Assembly (NCBI GenBank): GCA_958450325.1
Contig: OY288239.1
Span: 42,033,811-42,097,810 of the forward strand
DNA from: Agrostemma githago
Taxonomy: Eukaryota > Streptophyta > Magnoliopsida > Caryophyllales > Caryophyllaceae
DNA length: 64,000 bases
Direction: 5' to 3'
Below the pieces are notes generated by a model. It was not told the DNA's origin. It did not search any database and was given only the letters and a program-made list of their open reading frames with translations. The position numbers were made by a program, and so were the translations under genes. This document shows, one piece after another, positions 10,949-23,085 of this stretch. Position 1 is the stretch's first letter. Each line of letters opens with the position of its first letter.

Positions 10949-12483
10949 ATTTTGGTCCCATTTTCCTTGTGGAATCGCTCCTTGGGAGCGGTTTATGGGC
11001 TACTTATGCTTCCTTTAGCTCGTTTCAGGTTCCCGAGACCACTCATGAAGAGTTGGAGCGATTCCGACTCAATACATACACCTTTTGGAGCCAAGGAAGT
11101 GAAGGAACGATCACTCGATGCCTTGGATTAGACCACGAGACCTTGGGACCCAATCCCGAGCCTTCGAGACCCGATCCCGAGTCTCGAGAATCAATGAGAA
11201 ACCCATGAGAACCAAGGAGGGACCAAAAAGATCATAATGGAGGCCTACAATGTCCTTCCCGGGCGGGATGATGCCTTCCCGATCGGGAAGGAGTGCACAA
11301 TTGAAGATGGTTCTGTTTTGAGGCCTTCCCGACTGAGAAGGGGGCCTTCCCGACCGGGAAGGGGTCCTTCCCGACCGAGACCAATTCTTCCCGACCGGGA
11401 AGGGTCAGATACAGACCCGCGTCACTTGTTTCATCTCCCTACTCATTGTAACCCTATATATACCCCTCCTCTTGTATTCCTATGTTATGTTCTTCATTAC
11501 CCATAAACCCTAGACTACTTTAGCATAGTTTAGCATAGATTAGTGTAGATTAGTCGGTAATTAGTCCTTAATCTTAGCTCTTGTATTAAGGGAATTCTTG
11601 AAGAATCCAACCAAGATTGACAACCTTGGGTGATGTATTTGGGTTTTCTCTTTTATGCAAGTTTTTCATTCTTCCATTCATCTTGTTAGTAGGTATAATC
11701 TTCTTTTCCCTTCTCTTAATCTTGTTTGTTCCTTCAAGTTTCAATCTTTGATTATTGTTTACTGTTCTTGATTGTTCTTCATGGATGTTTTTATGTTTGT
11801 GATGTTTCCTCTTGTTTATGTTAATCTTAGTTTGATTATGAGTGATTAGATTCCTTGTGGGGTTAGTAGGAGGATTAAGTGTGGATTATGGGTGATTAGG
11901 GCTTGATTATGGGTAAAGGGTGAATCTTTGTTGTTAGTCACATGTTGGGCACACTATGTGTTTGTTGAAATGCTTGTTTGAGTTGTAGTGGCCATGCTTC
12001 TCATGCTAGTCTTCCTCTACTCATTGTTTGTCTAGTATGTGATTATGTTGAGAATAGTCTTAGACACAAGAGTGTGGACTAGGGTTTAGACGCGAGAGCG
12101 CGAACCCACCTTGACATCGGTCTACGTAGCGAGAGCCCGGATCGACTATAGCAACTAGGAGACACCTACACCCTTAATTACCCAAATCATCCTACGATGC
12201 TTATGAACCCGACCTAACCCTACTATTTCCTCGTTCGACTTCTTTAGTTCGATAGATTCGTTTAGCCTTAGTTGTTACCCCTAGCTTAGCCATAGTCTTA
12301 GTTCATTCCCTTCTTATCGTTCTAGTCTAGTTTAGCGTCGAGACCTAGTCAAGTCTTTAGGTGGAACTTGGTCCAAACCCTCTTTACCGTCCCCGTGGAT
12401 TCGACCCTACTTGCCGTAGCTACCCACTAGGAATAGTCGGTTTTATATTTGATCGGCGGGATCCACGACAAATCCCACCATCA

Positions 12484-12931
12484 GTCGCTTCGCTGGAGAG
12501 AACATTCCTGTCTCAATCAGCTCCTTGATGACATGTTTCAAAGTGAAACATGCCTCGGTGTCGTGTCCATTCCCTTGATGGAAAAGACAATAGAGATTGG
12601 GGTTCCAAGTTTTTCTCCTCTTACCAACTGGCGGATCTAGGGTGGGACCTAGAGGCTTGAGCAACCCTTGATCTATTAAGTGTTTGAGAGCTTCAGTGTA
12701 TGTTGAGCCGATTTTGGTAAACTCTTTTCGGGGTGTTTTTGCTTTGCTGGGTAATGTTTTGCGGGGTGTGGAGGTTATTTCTCTTCTGGGGGATGTTGTC
12801 CTAACGGAGTACCGGGGTGATCCGTTCGGAGTGGGTTCTTGGGTATGGTAGTTGATGGAACTGGTATCCGCCTCATTCTCCGTCCCACCCGCTTTTGAGG
12901 AAATTGTGGCGACTGTCAATATGCCTAACAA
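12484..12931 (-). pseudogene. gag fragment of minus-strand Tat-like element E1 (N-side of the insertion)
   Basis: On the minus strand this encodes a basic, Ser/Thr/Pro-rich stretch followed by CLFHQGNGHDTEACFTLKH, which resembles the conserved CxFH...GHxTExC...LK block near the gag zinc-finger region of Tat-lineage Ty3/gypsy elements. The frame is cut at 12484-12488 (GTCGC) by the Athila-like element. The continuation in the same frame begins at 55321 and runs down to 55162, which is possible only if the map is circular or tandem. The N-terminal part of gag further upstream has stops and shifts. Confidence 0.7.
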
Positions 12932-14693
12932 AGCAGGACAAACGATCTATCGAGGTGCAAACATTGTGAACTACCTCAGTTAGGGTATTGACGTCGATGC
13001 AAAGGTTCTCAATCACTCCTGGTTCTGCGGACATGTTGGGAAAAATTTCTGCAAGACAGTGCCGGGTATCAGGAAAGTTTCGTCGGACGTCTTAGAGACT
13101 CGAAGGATGCTCGTGACTGAGCGACACGGAAATGAGACCCTTGACTCGTGCGTACAGTCATTGGCTTAGGGACTCAGGTGCTTTGGACTCTTGGTGTATT
13201 CGGCGAAACGCCTACTGAATCTTAGGTCTCTACAACGAGACGATTTGACGCAAACCTCAGAGGTGAGGTTTAAAGAGGACTTCTCGAAATGAGACGACCC
13301 AAAATGTAAGACCTCGGGTAGAGGTGATCCTAGTAACTAACACAGACAGTTAAACACACAGTTGTACGACGAAAGAGGTTGATCGCGATCCCGGCTCAGG
13401 ATCAAAGAATTTTGATATATGTTTCTTTTGAAAATGACCGTTTCTTTGCAAATTTTTTGAAGAGGATGGTTTGCAGAAATAGTGTAATGATGGCGGGATG
13501 ACATCACTTGTGTTGTGGAAGTGTGTTGCTATATGTGCGCATCAGGAATCCGGCGATGACAAAAATGTAAATGTTCTTTTTTTTAAAGGAGCACGGTTCT
13601 CTAGGAGAACCGGTTTTGAAAATGATTACGTGATGTTTTTACCGAAACTACTATTAATTAGCTAGTTCGATACTTGTGGCGTACGTGATGCTCACGGTAG
13701 AGCGTGAAGTCTAATCAGGGTGTTTTAAAGGTGTGACCAAATCCTTATTAAGGGTTTTAAGTGGTAAATAGTGTTTCAGAAAATTCCTCTTTTTTTTGAA
13801 AAAAAAACTTTTAAAACTAGTGACCCACGTTCGTCGGTTGCGTTAACTAGCATTTAACGGTGGGAGGATGTATTGTAAAAAGTGCTTTGAAAGTGTAACC
13901 GTTTTTGAGTTCCTTGACTTCATTAATTGAAATTTCGGGTTGTGTTAATGGTATGTGTGTAAAAACATTTTTTTTTTTGAAATTAAAAATGTAACCGTTT
14001 GGTGTACCTTGATCCCATTGATCAGGAGTCTCGGTGGTATTAACGGTATTCGTTGTTGACGGGTTTTACTTTGGCCAAGGTGATGACATTGAAAATATAT
14101 TTTGTTTGAAAGTGTCGAGTGTAAAATTTTGCCATGATAACGGCATCTAAAAATGTTTTTCCCTTTTTAGAAAACATGATCTGACAGGAGTATCAGAGTT
14201 AAAAAAGGTCGTTTTGAAAAGAGGAGGAATTTTTTTTCCGAAAACGGAATTGGGTGCGGTTGAATATGTTGGCGTGGTTGAATCCAGATTTTTAGTGTTT
14301 TATTTGGGTTGTTTGCAAACATGCTACACATAACTAGGAATGCATACACTCATGCAAGATGCAGACACGGGTAGGTTAGGGTAGGTTACCGCCCACGAAT
14401 AGTCTTTACTTAGGCATTGACAAATCGTCTAGGGAGACGATTGTCATACCGTCCGTTTGGAACTATCCGCTTATTATTCCCACGGCGTACGCGTTAGGCG
14501 GCCGGAGCGTCAATAGAGGATCTATCTGCGTGTTCCTAAAGATCTTACCGCGAAGAGGTCGATTGGTCCTGCTATCGGATAGGGTGGGCTTTTTAGGGCC
14601 AAAACCTGTAGTGACCACATACAACTAGGAACTAGGAAATGAGCTTCACCGACCTCGTTCAAGTTACACCACCACTGGAAATTTGTTCCCAAA
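12932..14693 (-). other. degenerate gag N-terminus and 5' leader of E1
   Basis: This lies between the gag fragment and the PBS on the minus strand. Pieces of a gag-like frame can be read just above 12932 with shifts. The remainder shows no long ORF on either strand. A short A/T-homopolymer-rich area is at about 13780-14220. I see no independent gene. Confidence 0.5.
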
Positions 14694-14711
14694 TCCCCAG
14701 CAGAGTCGCCA
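14694..14711 (-). promoter_or_regulatory. primer binding site of Tat-like element E1
   Basis: The minus strand reads TGGCGACTCTGCTGGGGA three bases after the LTR end at 14715. This form resembles PBSs commonly found in Tat/Ogre-type elements (usually assigned to tRNA-Arg). It fixes this LTR as a 5' LTR for the minus-strand gag below it. Confidence 0.75.
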
Positions 14712-14714
14712 AAC

Positions 14715-16872
14715 TGTGGACGTCCGTCCGCACCGCCCGGCGCCCCGAGCGCGCTGGCGCGGGACCGACCCGGTTTTTCAACGTGTGGCGGCGGCCACCC
14801 ACGCGGCCCTCTCCCTGTCGGGGGCTGGTCCGATCTTGCGTACGGGGGGAAGTCTCGGACCTCGATTCGGATGACGATCTGGACTTGTACTAGACGGGTG
14901 CGGGCATCCGTGTTTCCATTTGGAATCGATCGAGTCGTGGTTGTAAATGTCTAAAGGCCGATTCATTTGGTAAGGCGATCTTTTTAGTGAACTGAATTCG
15001 TTGCCGATTTGTGGAGTCGCCACCGAGTTAATTATGGGGACTCGGAAACCGTTCAAGTCAACTTTGATCCCTAGCCGGCTCAAAATTGAGTGGCATGGGA
15101 CCTAAAGATAAAAACTTTTACCCTTAAGCACTCCATGCTTGGAATGACTCTCGTTGCCAATGGTTTCGGACATCCGGAAACCGTCGATTCTGAGTAAGGG
15201 GTGAGGGTACGTATTGGGAAGCCAACATCCGATAGATGTCAACACCCAATCCCGCCCGCACTATAGCGGCCTCTACTAATCAATCGGTGGGCTGATAACC
15301 TAATTATTTTGTCGTGCCGGAAATACTGTAACATCCGTTGTTTTCACCCCATGCCTTTTGCTACGTCGGTTGTGTAAGGACAAGTAAGTTTTATCGTCAA
15401 AGTAGTTGTATTTACATTCTTTGCATGCGATTTCACGTGACAAGCAGGCCATGAAAAGATGCACGTAGGAGAGTAGAGAGTACTAATCTTATACGTATTA
15501 GCAAATCAGTTTTAACGCGATAATACGGATATTAGTCATTCTCGTGATATTCCTTACCTGGTATTCTGCTTAAGATGCGTCGGCTCGGTATTAATAGAGA
15601 TGCGTCGAACCTAACAAGGCGAGCACCCAGACTAATAAGGAACCCGACCAGCACTTTGTTCAGTTTTAGTTATTTTACGTTTTGAATTCCGTGTTTAGGT
15701 GATTTAGCATGCGATTATAAGGTCATAAAAGCGGTAAATCATACGAAAAACTATAAATGTGAATGTAAGTAAATCACATTATAAGGAGTTGCACCCTCGG
15801 AGTACACACTAAACGGGACACGATGCATAGATAGTTGAGAACGGATCTCGGAATTACTCGAATCTATTTAGTGTACTTTAGTATTTGCGGTTGAAGTTGG
15901 GACGTTGCGTGTTTTAGTAGATGTTTGTGGACCTAGTGTCCACATCTAGTGTTGTCGTAGTGCATAATAAAAGAAAGTACAAATATGGAAAGTTTTGTTT
16001 AGATGACAACCTAGTGACGATTCGACTTCAAGGCGGATCCTCCTAGTGATTTCGGCAGAGCTCCATTGCCTTTGACCCTTCCTGCGGCTATTCAGGCAGA
16101 GCTTCGTTACTATAGACCGGCTCTGCGGCTAATCCGGCTGAGCTTCGCTACTAGACTTGAGCTATTCGAACACAGGCACCTCGGTATCGAGTGGGGTGCT
16201 CGAAGGTGAGGAGTAGAGTCGATGTCACTTTTGTCAGAACTACGATCGAGTGGATTGTTTGCCTCGGGTGTCGGAGTGCGAGCCCATAGCGAGAATGTGG
16301 AGGGGGAGAAGAGAGAGTTGAGATGTGTCGAATGAATGAGGCGAAGGGGGGGTATTTATAGGTGTTTTCGGCCCTCGCCGCCCATATGGACACCTGAGTT
16401 GAGGTGCACCAAGACTCAGGCGCCTGGGCTTTGGCGCGGGGAAACTAAGACGCGTGAGGTGGGGCGGTTGGAATTTTGAAGATACGATTTTGATACTTTC
16501 CAAAACCGAGAGGGAGAGTATAATACATATCTTAGAGCTTAAGGCTTACGGTGTTTACCCTAGCACCGTGAACTTGGTGGACCTCGGGTGTGCATCCCGA
16601 GGTTCACTTGGCGCGGTGCTGACTCGGTTTGAGTTTCGGGACCGACTCGGGGTCCCGGTGTCAGAATTGACTATAATTAGTGTCTATGCGATCGTAACAA
16701 CACGACTAAGGCTGCCATCATGTTAGTATAATTTTTCCGAGTAATTTATTTGATCCGTTTTATAGAAAAACTACCTAAAACATCGCAAACCCGCGTCGCG
16801 TTGCAGTCCTATCATCATCGGATATTTGTCGGGCACCTCTCCAGCCACCAGGTCCAAATCTGGGTGTCTACA
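14715..16872 (-). repeat. Tat-like LTR with PPT upstream and PBS downstream (2,158 bp)
   Basis: On the minus strand the LTR starts TGTAGACACCCAGATTTGG at 16872 and ends CGTCCACA at 14715. It is homologous to the plus-strand LTR at 48104-50234 and to the truncated LTR at 52228-53268. The PBS and gag of E1 lie on its 3' side, as for a 5' LTR. On its 5' side lie a PPT-like GTGCGGGCTTC, arrays and antisense genes, as for a 3' LTR. A single LTR shared by two interiors is expected after LTR-LTR unequal recombination or in tandem retroelements. Small direct repeats near 16030-16150 repeat a GGCTGAGCTTCG-like motif. Confidence 0.85.
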
Positions 16873-17239
16873 GAAGCCCGCACTTTGACTGATGCTTGGA
16901 CAATGCGAAAGTCAAAGTATAGCCGCCCAGGTCAACCGAAGATTACGACCTGGTGGCTGTCCGGCCGAGTCATTTTGAGTCCATTAGACGGCGTGTTGAG
17001 GCTCGCCATCCGTAGCTTAGAAATCATACCTGACGTCTTTACTTGCGGTTGCTTGCTTGGGCCCGTGCCGTTGCTTGTCATCTTGTTATTCAGTTCTTCA
17101 TGCTTGAGCGCTTTGCCTTTTTAAGTTCGTTTAATTTTGAATGTTTTCGTGTTGTAGGTGACGCGTTAAGCGTAAGTGCGAGGAATGTTCGTATGTGTTG
17201 CCTTTCATTTGAACAAATGTTTTTGGGATGCTTGTGAAC
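16873..17239 (-). other. PPT region and 3' untranslated stretch of the minus-strand Tat-like element
   Basis: The degenerate PPT (minus strand GTGCGGGCTTC at about 16873-16883) is followed by about 350 bp matching, in reverse, the stretch upstream of the plus-strand LTR at 47760-48103. No gene is seen. The frame spanning 16750-17124 is an LTR/3' region overlap, not a gene. Confidence 0.6.
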
Positions 17240-18110
17240 CCTGAAATAAAACGTTTGAGGGCGTTAGTCTCCACTCGAGCGGTCGTCTTCGGGATGCTTG
17301 TGATCCCTTGGGCGATATAAAGTGAAACAAAATATTCGAGGACGTTAGTCTCCACTCGAACACCTGTCTTTGGGAGGCCTCTGACCCCTAAGACAGAACA
17401 AAACAAGTTAAAACTATTCGAGGGCGTCGGTCTCCACTCGAATAGCTGTCTTTCGGGATGCCTCTGACCCCTAGGACAAAACAAAATGAGATAAAACGAT
17501 TCGAGGGCGTCGGTGTCCACTCAAATAGTTGTCTTTCGGGATATCTCTGACCCTTAGGACAAAACAACATGATATAAACTACTCGAGGGCGTCAGTCTTC
17601 ACTCGAATAGCCGTCTTTCGGGATGCCTCTGACCCCTAGGACAAAACAAAATGAGATAAACTACTCGAGGGCGTCAGTCTCCACTTGAATAGCCGTCTTT
17701 CGGGATGCCTCTGACCCCTAAGACAAAACAAAATGAGATAAAACTATTCGAGGGCATCGTTCTCCACTCGAATAACTGTCTTTCGGGATGCCTCTGACCC
17801 CTAAGACAAAACAACATGATATAAACTACTCGAGGGCGTCAGTCTCCACTCGAATAGCCGTCTTTCGGGATGCCTCTGACCCCTAGGACAAAACAAAATG
17901 AGATAAACTACTCGAGGGCGTCAGTCTCCACTCGAGTAGCTGTCCATCGGGATGCCTCTGACCCCTAGGACAAAATAAAATGAGCAAAACTACTCGAGGG
18001 CGTCAGTCTCCACTCGAGTAGCTGTCTTTCGGGATGCCTCTGACCCCTAGGACAAAATAAACCATTCGAGGGCGTCGGTCTCCTCTCGAATGAAAAATGC
18101 TGTGGAGGTA
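17240..18110. repeat. tandem array A, unit about 82 bp, roughly ten copies
   Basis: The phrase CGGGATGCCTCTGACCCC recurs about every 82 bp (for example near 17454, 17619, 17701, 17867, 17949 and 18031). Each unit also holds a CTCGAGGGCGTCAGTCTCC-like half. It is a satellite-like array in the 3' untranslated region of a Tat-like element, between the antisense genes and the LTR. The equivalent array on the plus-strand sister is at 46966-47760. Confidence 0.9.
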
Positions 18111-18350
18111 TCAGACTCCTTCGTGAGCGTTGGTATCTACTCGACAAATTACTTTCGAGGGCGTTGGTATCCACTCGAAAAATTGCTGTGGAGGTTTCAG
18201 ACTCCTTCGAGGACGTTGGTATCCACTCGAAAAAATGTTTTTAAGGGCGTTGGTATCCACTCGAAAAATTGCTGTGGAGGTTTCAGACTCCTTCGAGGGC
18301 GTTGGTATCCACTCGAAAAATTGTTGTGGAGGTTTCAGACTCCTTCGCTT
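18111..18350. repeat. tandem array B, irregular unit about 50-60 bp
   Basis: Repeats of GGCGTTGGTATCCACTCGAA followed by TGTGGAGGTTTCAGACTCC lie next to array A and share its CACTCGA half, so B looks derived from A by unit recombination. A related but differently amplified form is the 60-bp array at 46380-46965 on the sister element. Confidence 0.85.
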
Positions 18351-18955
18351 CTCAAATAACTAAGACCCGTTGAGCGGACAAAATTGCTGTTCGTTTAATT
18401 GTTTTAGTTAAGTGTTTTTGTTTTGTTAGTTTGTCTTATTTTGTTCGGGTTTGTTCTTGCTTTGTCTTAGTTTGTTATGCATTTGATATTTATTTAGAGT
18501 TGGTTTAGATTAGTTTGGTTCAGACTGTTTTGTTACGCGTTCGGGTGCAGCGTTCGTGTTAAATGCGGTTCTTATGCTTGTCTTATTATCGAGCGTGTTT
18601 TGTCGATGTCGATTAGTAATTGTTCCATTATTGTTGTTTTATCTGTCTTAAAAGGTTCGTGTTTTATGTGTATCAAACTTCGAGTCTCGTTTGTTTCTGT
18701 TTTAGTCTGTACTGGGCCGCTCAGACGCGCACCCATCAGCGCCTTAATACTCAAGAGCCTAGCCCCCAGTGCATTAGGACTCTGGCGCATCACTTGGGGC
18801 GGTCGGATTTCTGTTGATCGGGTCTGTTTAAGTTGGCGATGGTTGGGGCGATTTGTTCATTCGTCTCACAAACCAAACACGTCACCCCCTTCGCCCTAAA
18901 TCGCCTTCTTGACTTTTCTTGCCAAAGTTCGTATCGATTTCCATCGTACGCGACA
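18351..18955 (+). promoter_or_regulatory. presumed upstream region of the antisense PMD gene
   Basis: About 600 bp between the arrays and the ATG of the PMD gene, T-rich with many TTTGTTT runs. The same sequence precedes the gene on the sister element (about 33100-33290 and 46279-46380). Because it is conserved upstream of a spliced gene, it probably contains its promoter, but I cannot name specific sites. Confidence 0.35.
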
Positions 18956-21900
18956 ATGTCGACTCCGGGTAAGCGTTCTTTACTTGTTTATTGTCGGTTT
19001 TGTTTGATTTGATTGATTATGAGCTTGTTTTGTTGAAAACCCTAGAAAATCGATTTGGATGTTTTTGATTTACTAAGTTTCGATGCTTGTGCTTAAACCC
19101 ATTGTTAAATTAGGGTCGATTAGAGCTTGTTAGGGTAGTTATAAGTTCAATAGGGGTTTTCGAGGTACGACAATGGCTTCCTACGGAAATGTGTTTGGAA
19201 TGCTAGGGTTAGGGACCGTTTTCCCGATTATTTCCGTATTTGTTTTGCGTAATCTTGCTCAAATAGTGTTTGTGAGGATGTGGGTAGCTCTCTTGTCGAT
19301 TCTTATGGGCTAGGATGGCTTTTAGGACTCTCCGTGAGGTTTTGTGTCTTAAAACGAACCAAAAGGTGTCGTAATGATGCCGAATTTTCCCGAAACCACT
19401 TCCATCGTGACAGAGATAAAAAATGGGTGCTAGCGGCCCTTTCGGAATTTTGATATCCTTATCCGAAATTTTGACCCTATTTTGACCTGTTTAAGCTGCT
19501 TTAGCCTGACTTGAGACACGAATTTTCGTTTTTTTGTTTGATTTTGTAGTTAGAGGTAACACCGAGCGTCCCGAGGGAGCTCCTAGTGGTGATACTGCCG
19601 GGACGAGTTCACAGACTCCCCGAGGGATTATTAGGAGATGACGGAGTATCTCGTTTTAGCGTCACGACCCCGAGGCCATTAATGAGGCCGATTTTGATAG
19701 AGTGAGGAGGCGCATGCTTTCAGAGATGGTTGCTAGGAGGGCTCATGTTCCAGTTCCTGTACCGGAGGATGAGGAGATTGGTATGAGGGTCCCGAGTGGG
19801 CTCGGGACTGGGATGGTCATCAGCTGCTATTTCACCTTAACCGTCACATTTCTCACCGCATCGTGCGGGGTCTGGTGAGTTTCCTATTTGTGCTTATTAG
19901 TTATGTCTTAGATTTTTGGTTCTGGCTAGGTTAGGTTGGTTTTGTTTATACTTGTATTGTTTCGGTTTGCAGCCCCCAGGTCCGATGAGGACTTTCTCGG
20001 GCTTTACTACGTGTCTCGAGATTTATTTTCAAAAGTTGACCCACGCGGTAAAGGGGATTATCGCGAGGACCGCTCTAGGTCCCGTGGTTGAGCAGTGGGC
20101 TCGGCTGGTGGGTTGCAAGACTAAGTGCAACCTTATGGTGATTAGAGCGATGATAGATCGCTTCCATGATACTACTTCGACCTTCCACATGGCTTTTGGG
20201 GAGGTCGGGATGATCCTAGAGGATTTTGGGATGATTACCGGTTTGCCCTGGGGGCCGGGTAGGATTAGGTGGGCCGCCAAAGGCCATAGGCTAGATACAG
20301 ATGAGGTGCGGGGCCTCATCGGGGATTGTTTGGAGCGTGAGGCATTTAGTTCGCCTCATGCTCTGGTGAGCTCGTACATCACCGATCATTTTGAGCGGGT
20401 GGCGGTGTTAGAGGGTCGAGAACCCAACACGCCGGAGCAGGATGCCCGGATGTGGTTGTGGTACTTCCTAGGGTCGACCCACTTCTCGGATAAAGGCGAG
20501 AGGTTTAGCACTAGGATTTTGCCTCTACTAGCTGATCTGGCTCAGCTGGGTCGTTATGATTGGGTAACTGCGGCTTTCGCGGAGATGACTCACTGCCTGC
20601 AAGTCATGGTGAGGCCGTTGGCGATAGAGTCGGCCTCAGCTATGCCCATTGTGGGTCCGGGCCTTATATTGGAGGTTAGTTACTATTCTCATTCTTGTAT
20701 CTCAATTTCTACTTAGTTTTTGGCTTAGTGTTGCTAAAGGTATTTGGGATTTTGCAGGCTTGGATCTATTCCTACTTTCCCTCCCTTGCACCCAAGACGA
20801 TGCAAGTTCAGCCGAAGAGATTCCCGGCGGGGATCGAGTGGAGGCTGGCTCAGCCTAAGAGTACAACCAGCCACTACCCGTCGGAGAATGCGCTGGTCAA
20901 CCAGCTAAGCCTCAGGGATGTAAGTTTTCTTTTTATGTCCTACTTAGCTTAGTAGCGCCCAAGGTTTAGGATTTATTGAGGTGTTGGTTTTATTTGTATA
21001 GTTTGTCGCCCGCCCTTGGGCCAATTATGAGGGCGTGCCGGAGTATGTGGCCATGGAGCTGAGGCCTCGGAGTTATAGGAGGATGCTCCTTCCTGCGTTG
21101 TTTCGCCCAGTTTGGTATCTGGGCGAGCGGTTGGTGCGTCAATGCCTATATGACGATTTAAGGGTGCCGGTTGATCCTCCCCGGACCATGTTCAGACCAC
21201 CGATCACCACGGAGGTCCTCGAGGATAGGGACGGACAAGGAGGCGATGCGCTCTTGGTGCCTGGTGCCTCCTACCTATCTCACGTCACTCGGCGGCTAGC
21301 TTGGTACCGCCTCGTGGTAATGTTCTAATTCTTGGTTCTAAGGTTTGTTTTGCGGTTTATTGTTTCCTTGCCCTATGACCAACCAATCTGTTGTTTTCTC
21401 AGCTGGCCGATCCGGTTGATGAAATCCAGCCTCCAGATTTTCCCCTAACGCTGCTTAGGGTGGATGCGGCTGGATTACCCTTCACTGAGCCTCTCCTCTC
21501 ATGTTCTGCCGAGGAGATGGATGCCGGGATACAGTGGCGTGACTGGGTGTACCGGGTGAGTTTTGGCTTTCGTTCTTTGTTTTGGTCTTAAGAATTAAGG
21601 CCGGTTTGCCTAACTTCTGTGGTTTCATTTCTCAGGTTTCCTCGGCTTGCCATCAGCGGTTGTGGCAGGCCGCCAACTATTTCCGGGTCTATGCTTCGAG
21701 GGTTTCCCGTGACACTTTGGGGCCTCGGTCGGTAAGTCTGCGTGACTAGGGTGGTTTTCTAGGCTGTTGGGGTGTTTTCTAATGTTTAAGTGTATTTGTA
21801 GGATGTCCCGGATATGGTGAGGCAGCTGGAGACTCGGGTGACCGAGCTCGAGGCGAAGGCGGCTGGGGCGCAACAGCTTCTTCAATCCCGTACTGACGAG

Positions 21901-22170
21901 ATCGCCTTTCTTAAGGAGCAGCTGGCTCAGTCTTAGGGTGAGACCTCCGTGCAGGGTGAAGCTAGGCATCAGATCGAGAGGGAGGCCGAGGCTGAGGCTA
22001 CGGGTGCTACTGAGGAGATTGGAGGAGTCCCCAAGACGATTACCTTAGACATGCTGTCGGGGATGGATGGTAGTGAGTCTCCTCTTCTAGACTAGGAGGA
22101 TCTAGGTTTAGATGACAACCTTTGTGAGGTTGTGATAACCATTGGTGCAGCTTCTTGGGGTCCTCCCTAG
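18956..22170 (+). pseudogene. plant mobile domain (PMD) protein gene, eight predicted exons, degraded
   Basis: Predicted exons with GT-AG borders are 18956-18968, 19550-19874, 19973-20674, 20758-20919, 21002-21316, 21403-21555, 21636-21731 and 21802-22170. Exons 3 to 7 are all open and in phase 0. Exon 3 contains TFHMAFGEVGMILEDFGMI, matching the conserved core of the PMD/aminotransferase-like family (THTFHLPxGExTxTLEDVxxLLGL in relatives). Exon 8 encodes a coiled coil. Exon 2 has a TGA, a TAG and a frameshift before a GHQLLFHLNRHISH segment. Exon 8 has TAG codons at about 21934 and later where the sister copy has Leu. The gene is antisense to the Tat-like element that contains it. Confidence 0.75.
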
Positions 22171-23085
22171 CCTCGACTTGTGTATGGATTTCTATACGTT
22201 GTAAATTTTCTTTAAATTTTAGTATTTGAATTAGCTGGATTTGTCTTGTGTTTTCGTTTGGCGAGTTTTTTATCTAGATTGACAAGTAATCACTTTTGCG
22301 TTCATTCATTTGTGATCTGACCTAGTTTAGGGTGCGTTGGCGTTGCACAGAGGTACGAAAACAGTTCCTTTTGGATGTTTTGAAATGCGTTAGATTGAGC
22401 CGGGAATCGGATCAGATAGTACATCGATTAAAATGTTTTGACTCGAGATGGACGAGATTTAAAATGTCAATGTAAAACATTAACGTGTTCTAACCGAGTA
22501 TATTAGGAGATGAGTGTAGTTGCTTTGACGTTCAGAACGAAATCGAAGTTAAAATTCGGGCAATTTTTGAAAAAAATGTTAGACCACTTTCTGCATTCTC
22601 ATAATATTGCCTTATTAGGCTACAGACGCGACTTGATGGCAACCGTTAATAGGCTACAACACGCCTAGGTGGGGTAGCTTATCCCCCTAAAAAAAATAAA
22701 AAAATTGCCTAAGTCTCGTGCGTCCGACGGGTGAACTCGCGTTCCTGTGGTCCCTGTATGGGTACTTCAGTTTTCGGAGCGGGTTTTAGTGGCCTCGGGA
22801 GGTCGTTCCCGATGTCCAAGGTGTCAAGTGGTTGCTATGGTTATGGTGCGGGATCGGTGTTCCTACCTTTGGGGTTGCTCTAGATGCTGCCCGCCTAGAT
22901 ATGGGCGCCTGGGCTAAGGCTCTCGTGTTCAGGGTCGCCAGGGCTCGGGCGCCTGGGCCAGGGCGGTTCGCTTCCGGGTTATGGAAATTTTTGTTGCTTG
23001 AGATTAGGGCTATATATGGGTTGTGGGTGCTCGTTTTAGACATACTAGGATATCCATAGAGTCTAGCACATCTATATTTAGGGTC
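22171..23085. other. spacer between the two antisense genes of the Tat-like element
   Basis: No ORF is supported. The stretch matches, in reverse, 31406-32308 on the sister element, including the block GTGGGGTAGCTTATCCCCCT near 22672. It is probably the 3' untranslated region of the PMD gene plus the promoter of the next gene. The frame at 22832-23059 is chance. Confidence 0.5.

Larger units (their letters stand above)
1..12483 (+). mobile_element. Athila-like non-autonomous LTR retrotransposon, left copy (3' part)
   Basis: This is the interior and 3' LTR of a large retrotransposon derivative. The interior (to 7003) ends in a purine tract at 6990-7003 directly before a TG-starting LTR. No reverse transcriptase, protease or integrase is recognisable, so mobility would need another element's proteins. 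The only coding piece is a gag-like ORF interrupted by a CACTA element. The 3' LTR ends in CA at 12483 and is followed by GTCGC (12484-12488), the same five bases that precede the 5' LTR at 55322. Combining both ends gives a complete element with a 1,569-bp LTR and an interior of about 7.7 kb. Assignment to Athila rests on the tRNA-Asp-type PBS and general layout and is an inference. Confidence 0.85.
7004..12483 (+). repeat. 3' LTR of the Athila-like element, split by a nested solo LTR
   Basis: The LTR starts TGATAAGTGTAC and ends CCCACCATCA. It comprises 7004-7042 and 10954-12483, with ATTTT at 10949-10953 as the second target copy of the nested insertion. Removing the insertion and one target copy leaves 1,569 bp, exactly the length of the uninterrupted LTR at 55322-56890. 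By eye the two LTRs differ at roughly two dozen positions with no indels. A cluster of CCCGACCGGGA-type palindromes lies at about 11257-11401. A TATATATACCCC block near 11456 could be the promoter TATA region. Confidence 0.9.

Noticed and set aside
17240..18110. Regular direct repeats that could suggest a CRISPR array
   Set aside because: Whole 82-bp units are similar, without unique spacers. The context is a plant retrotransposon, so this is a satellite-like tandem repeat.
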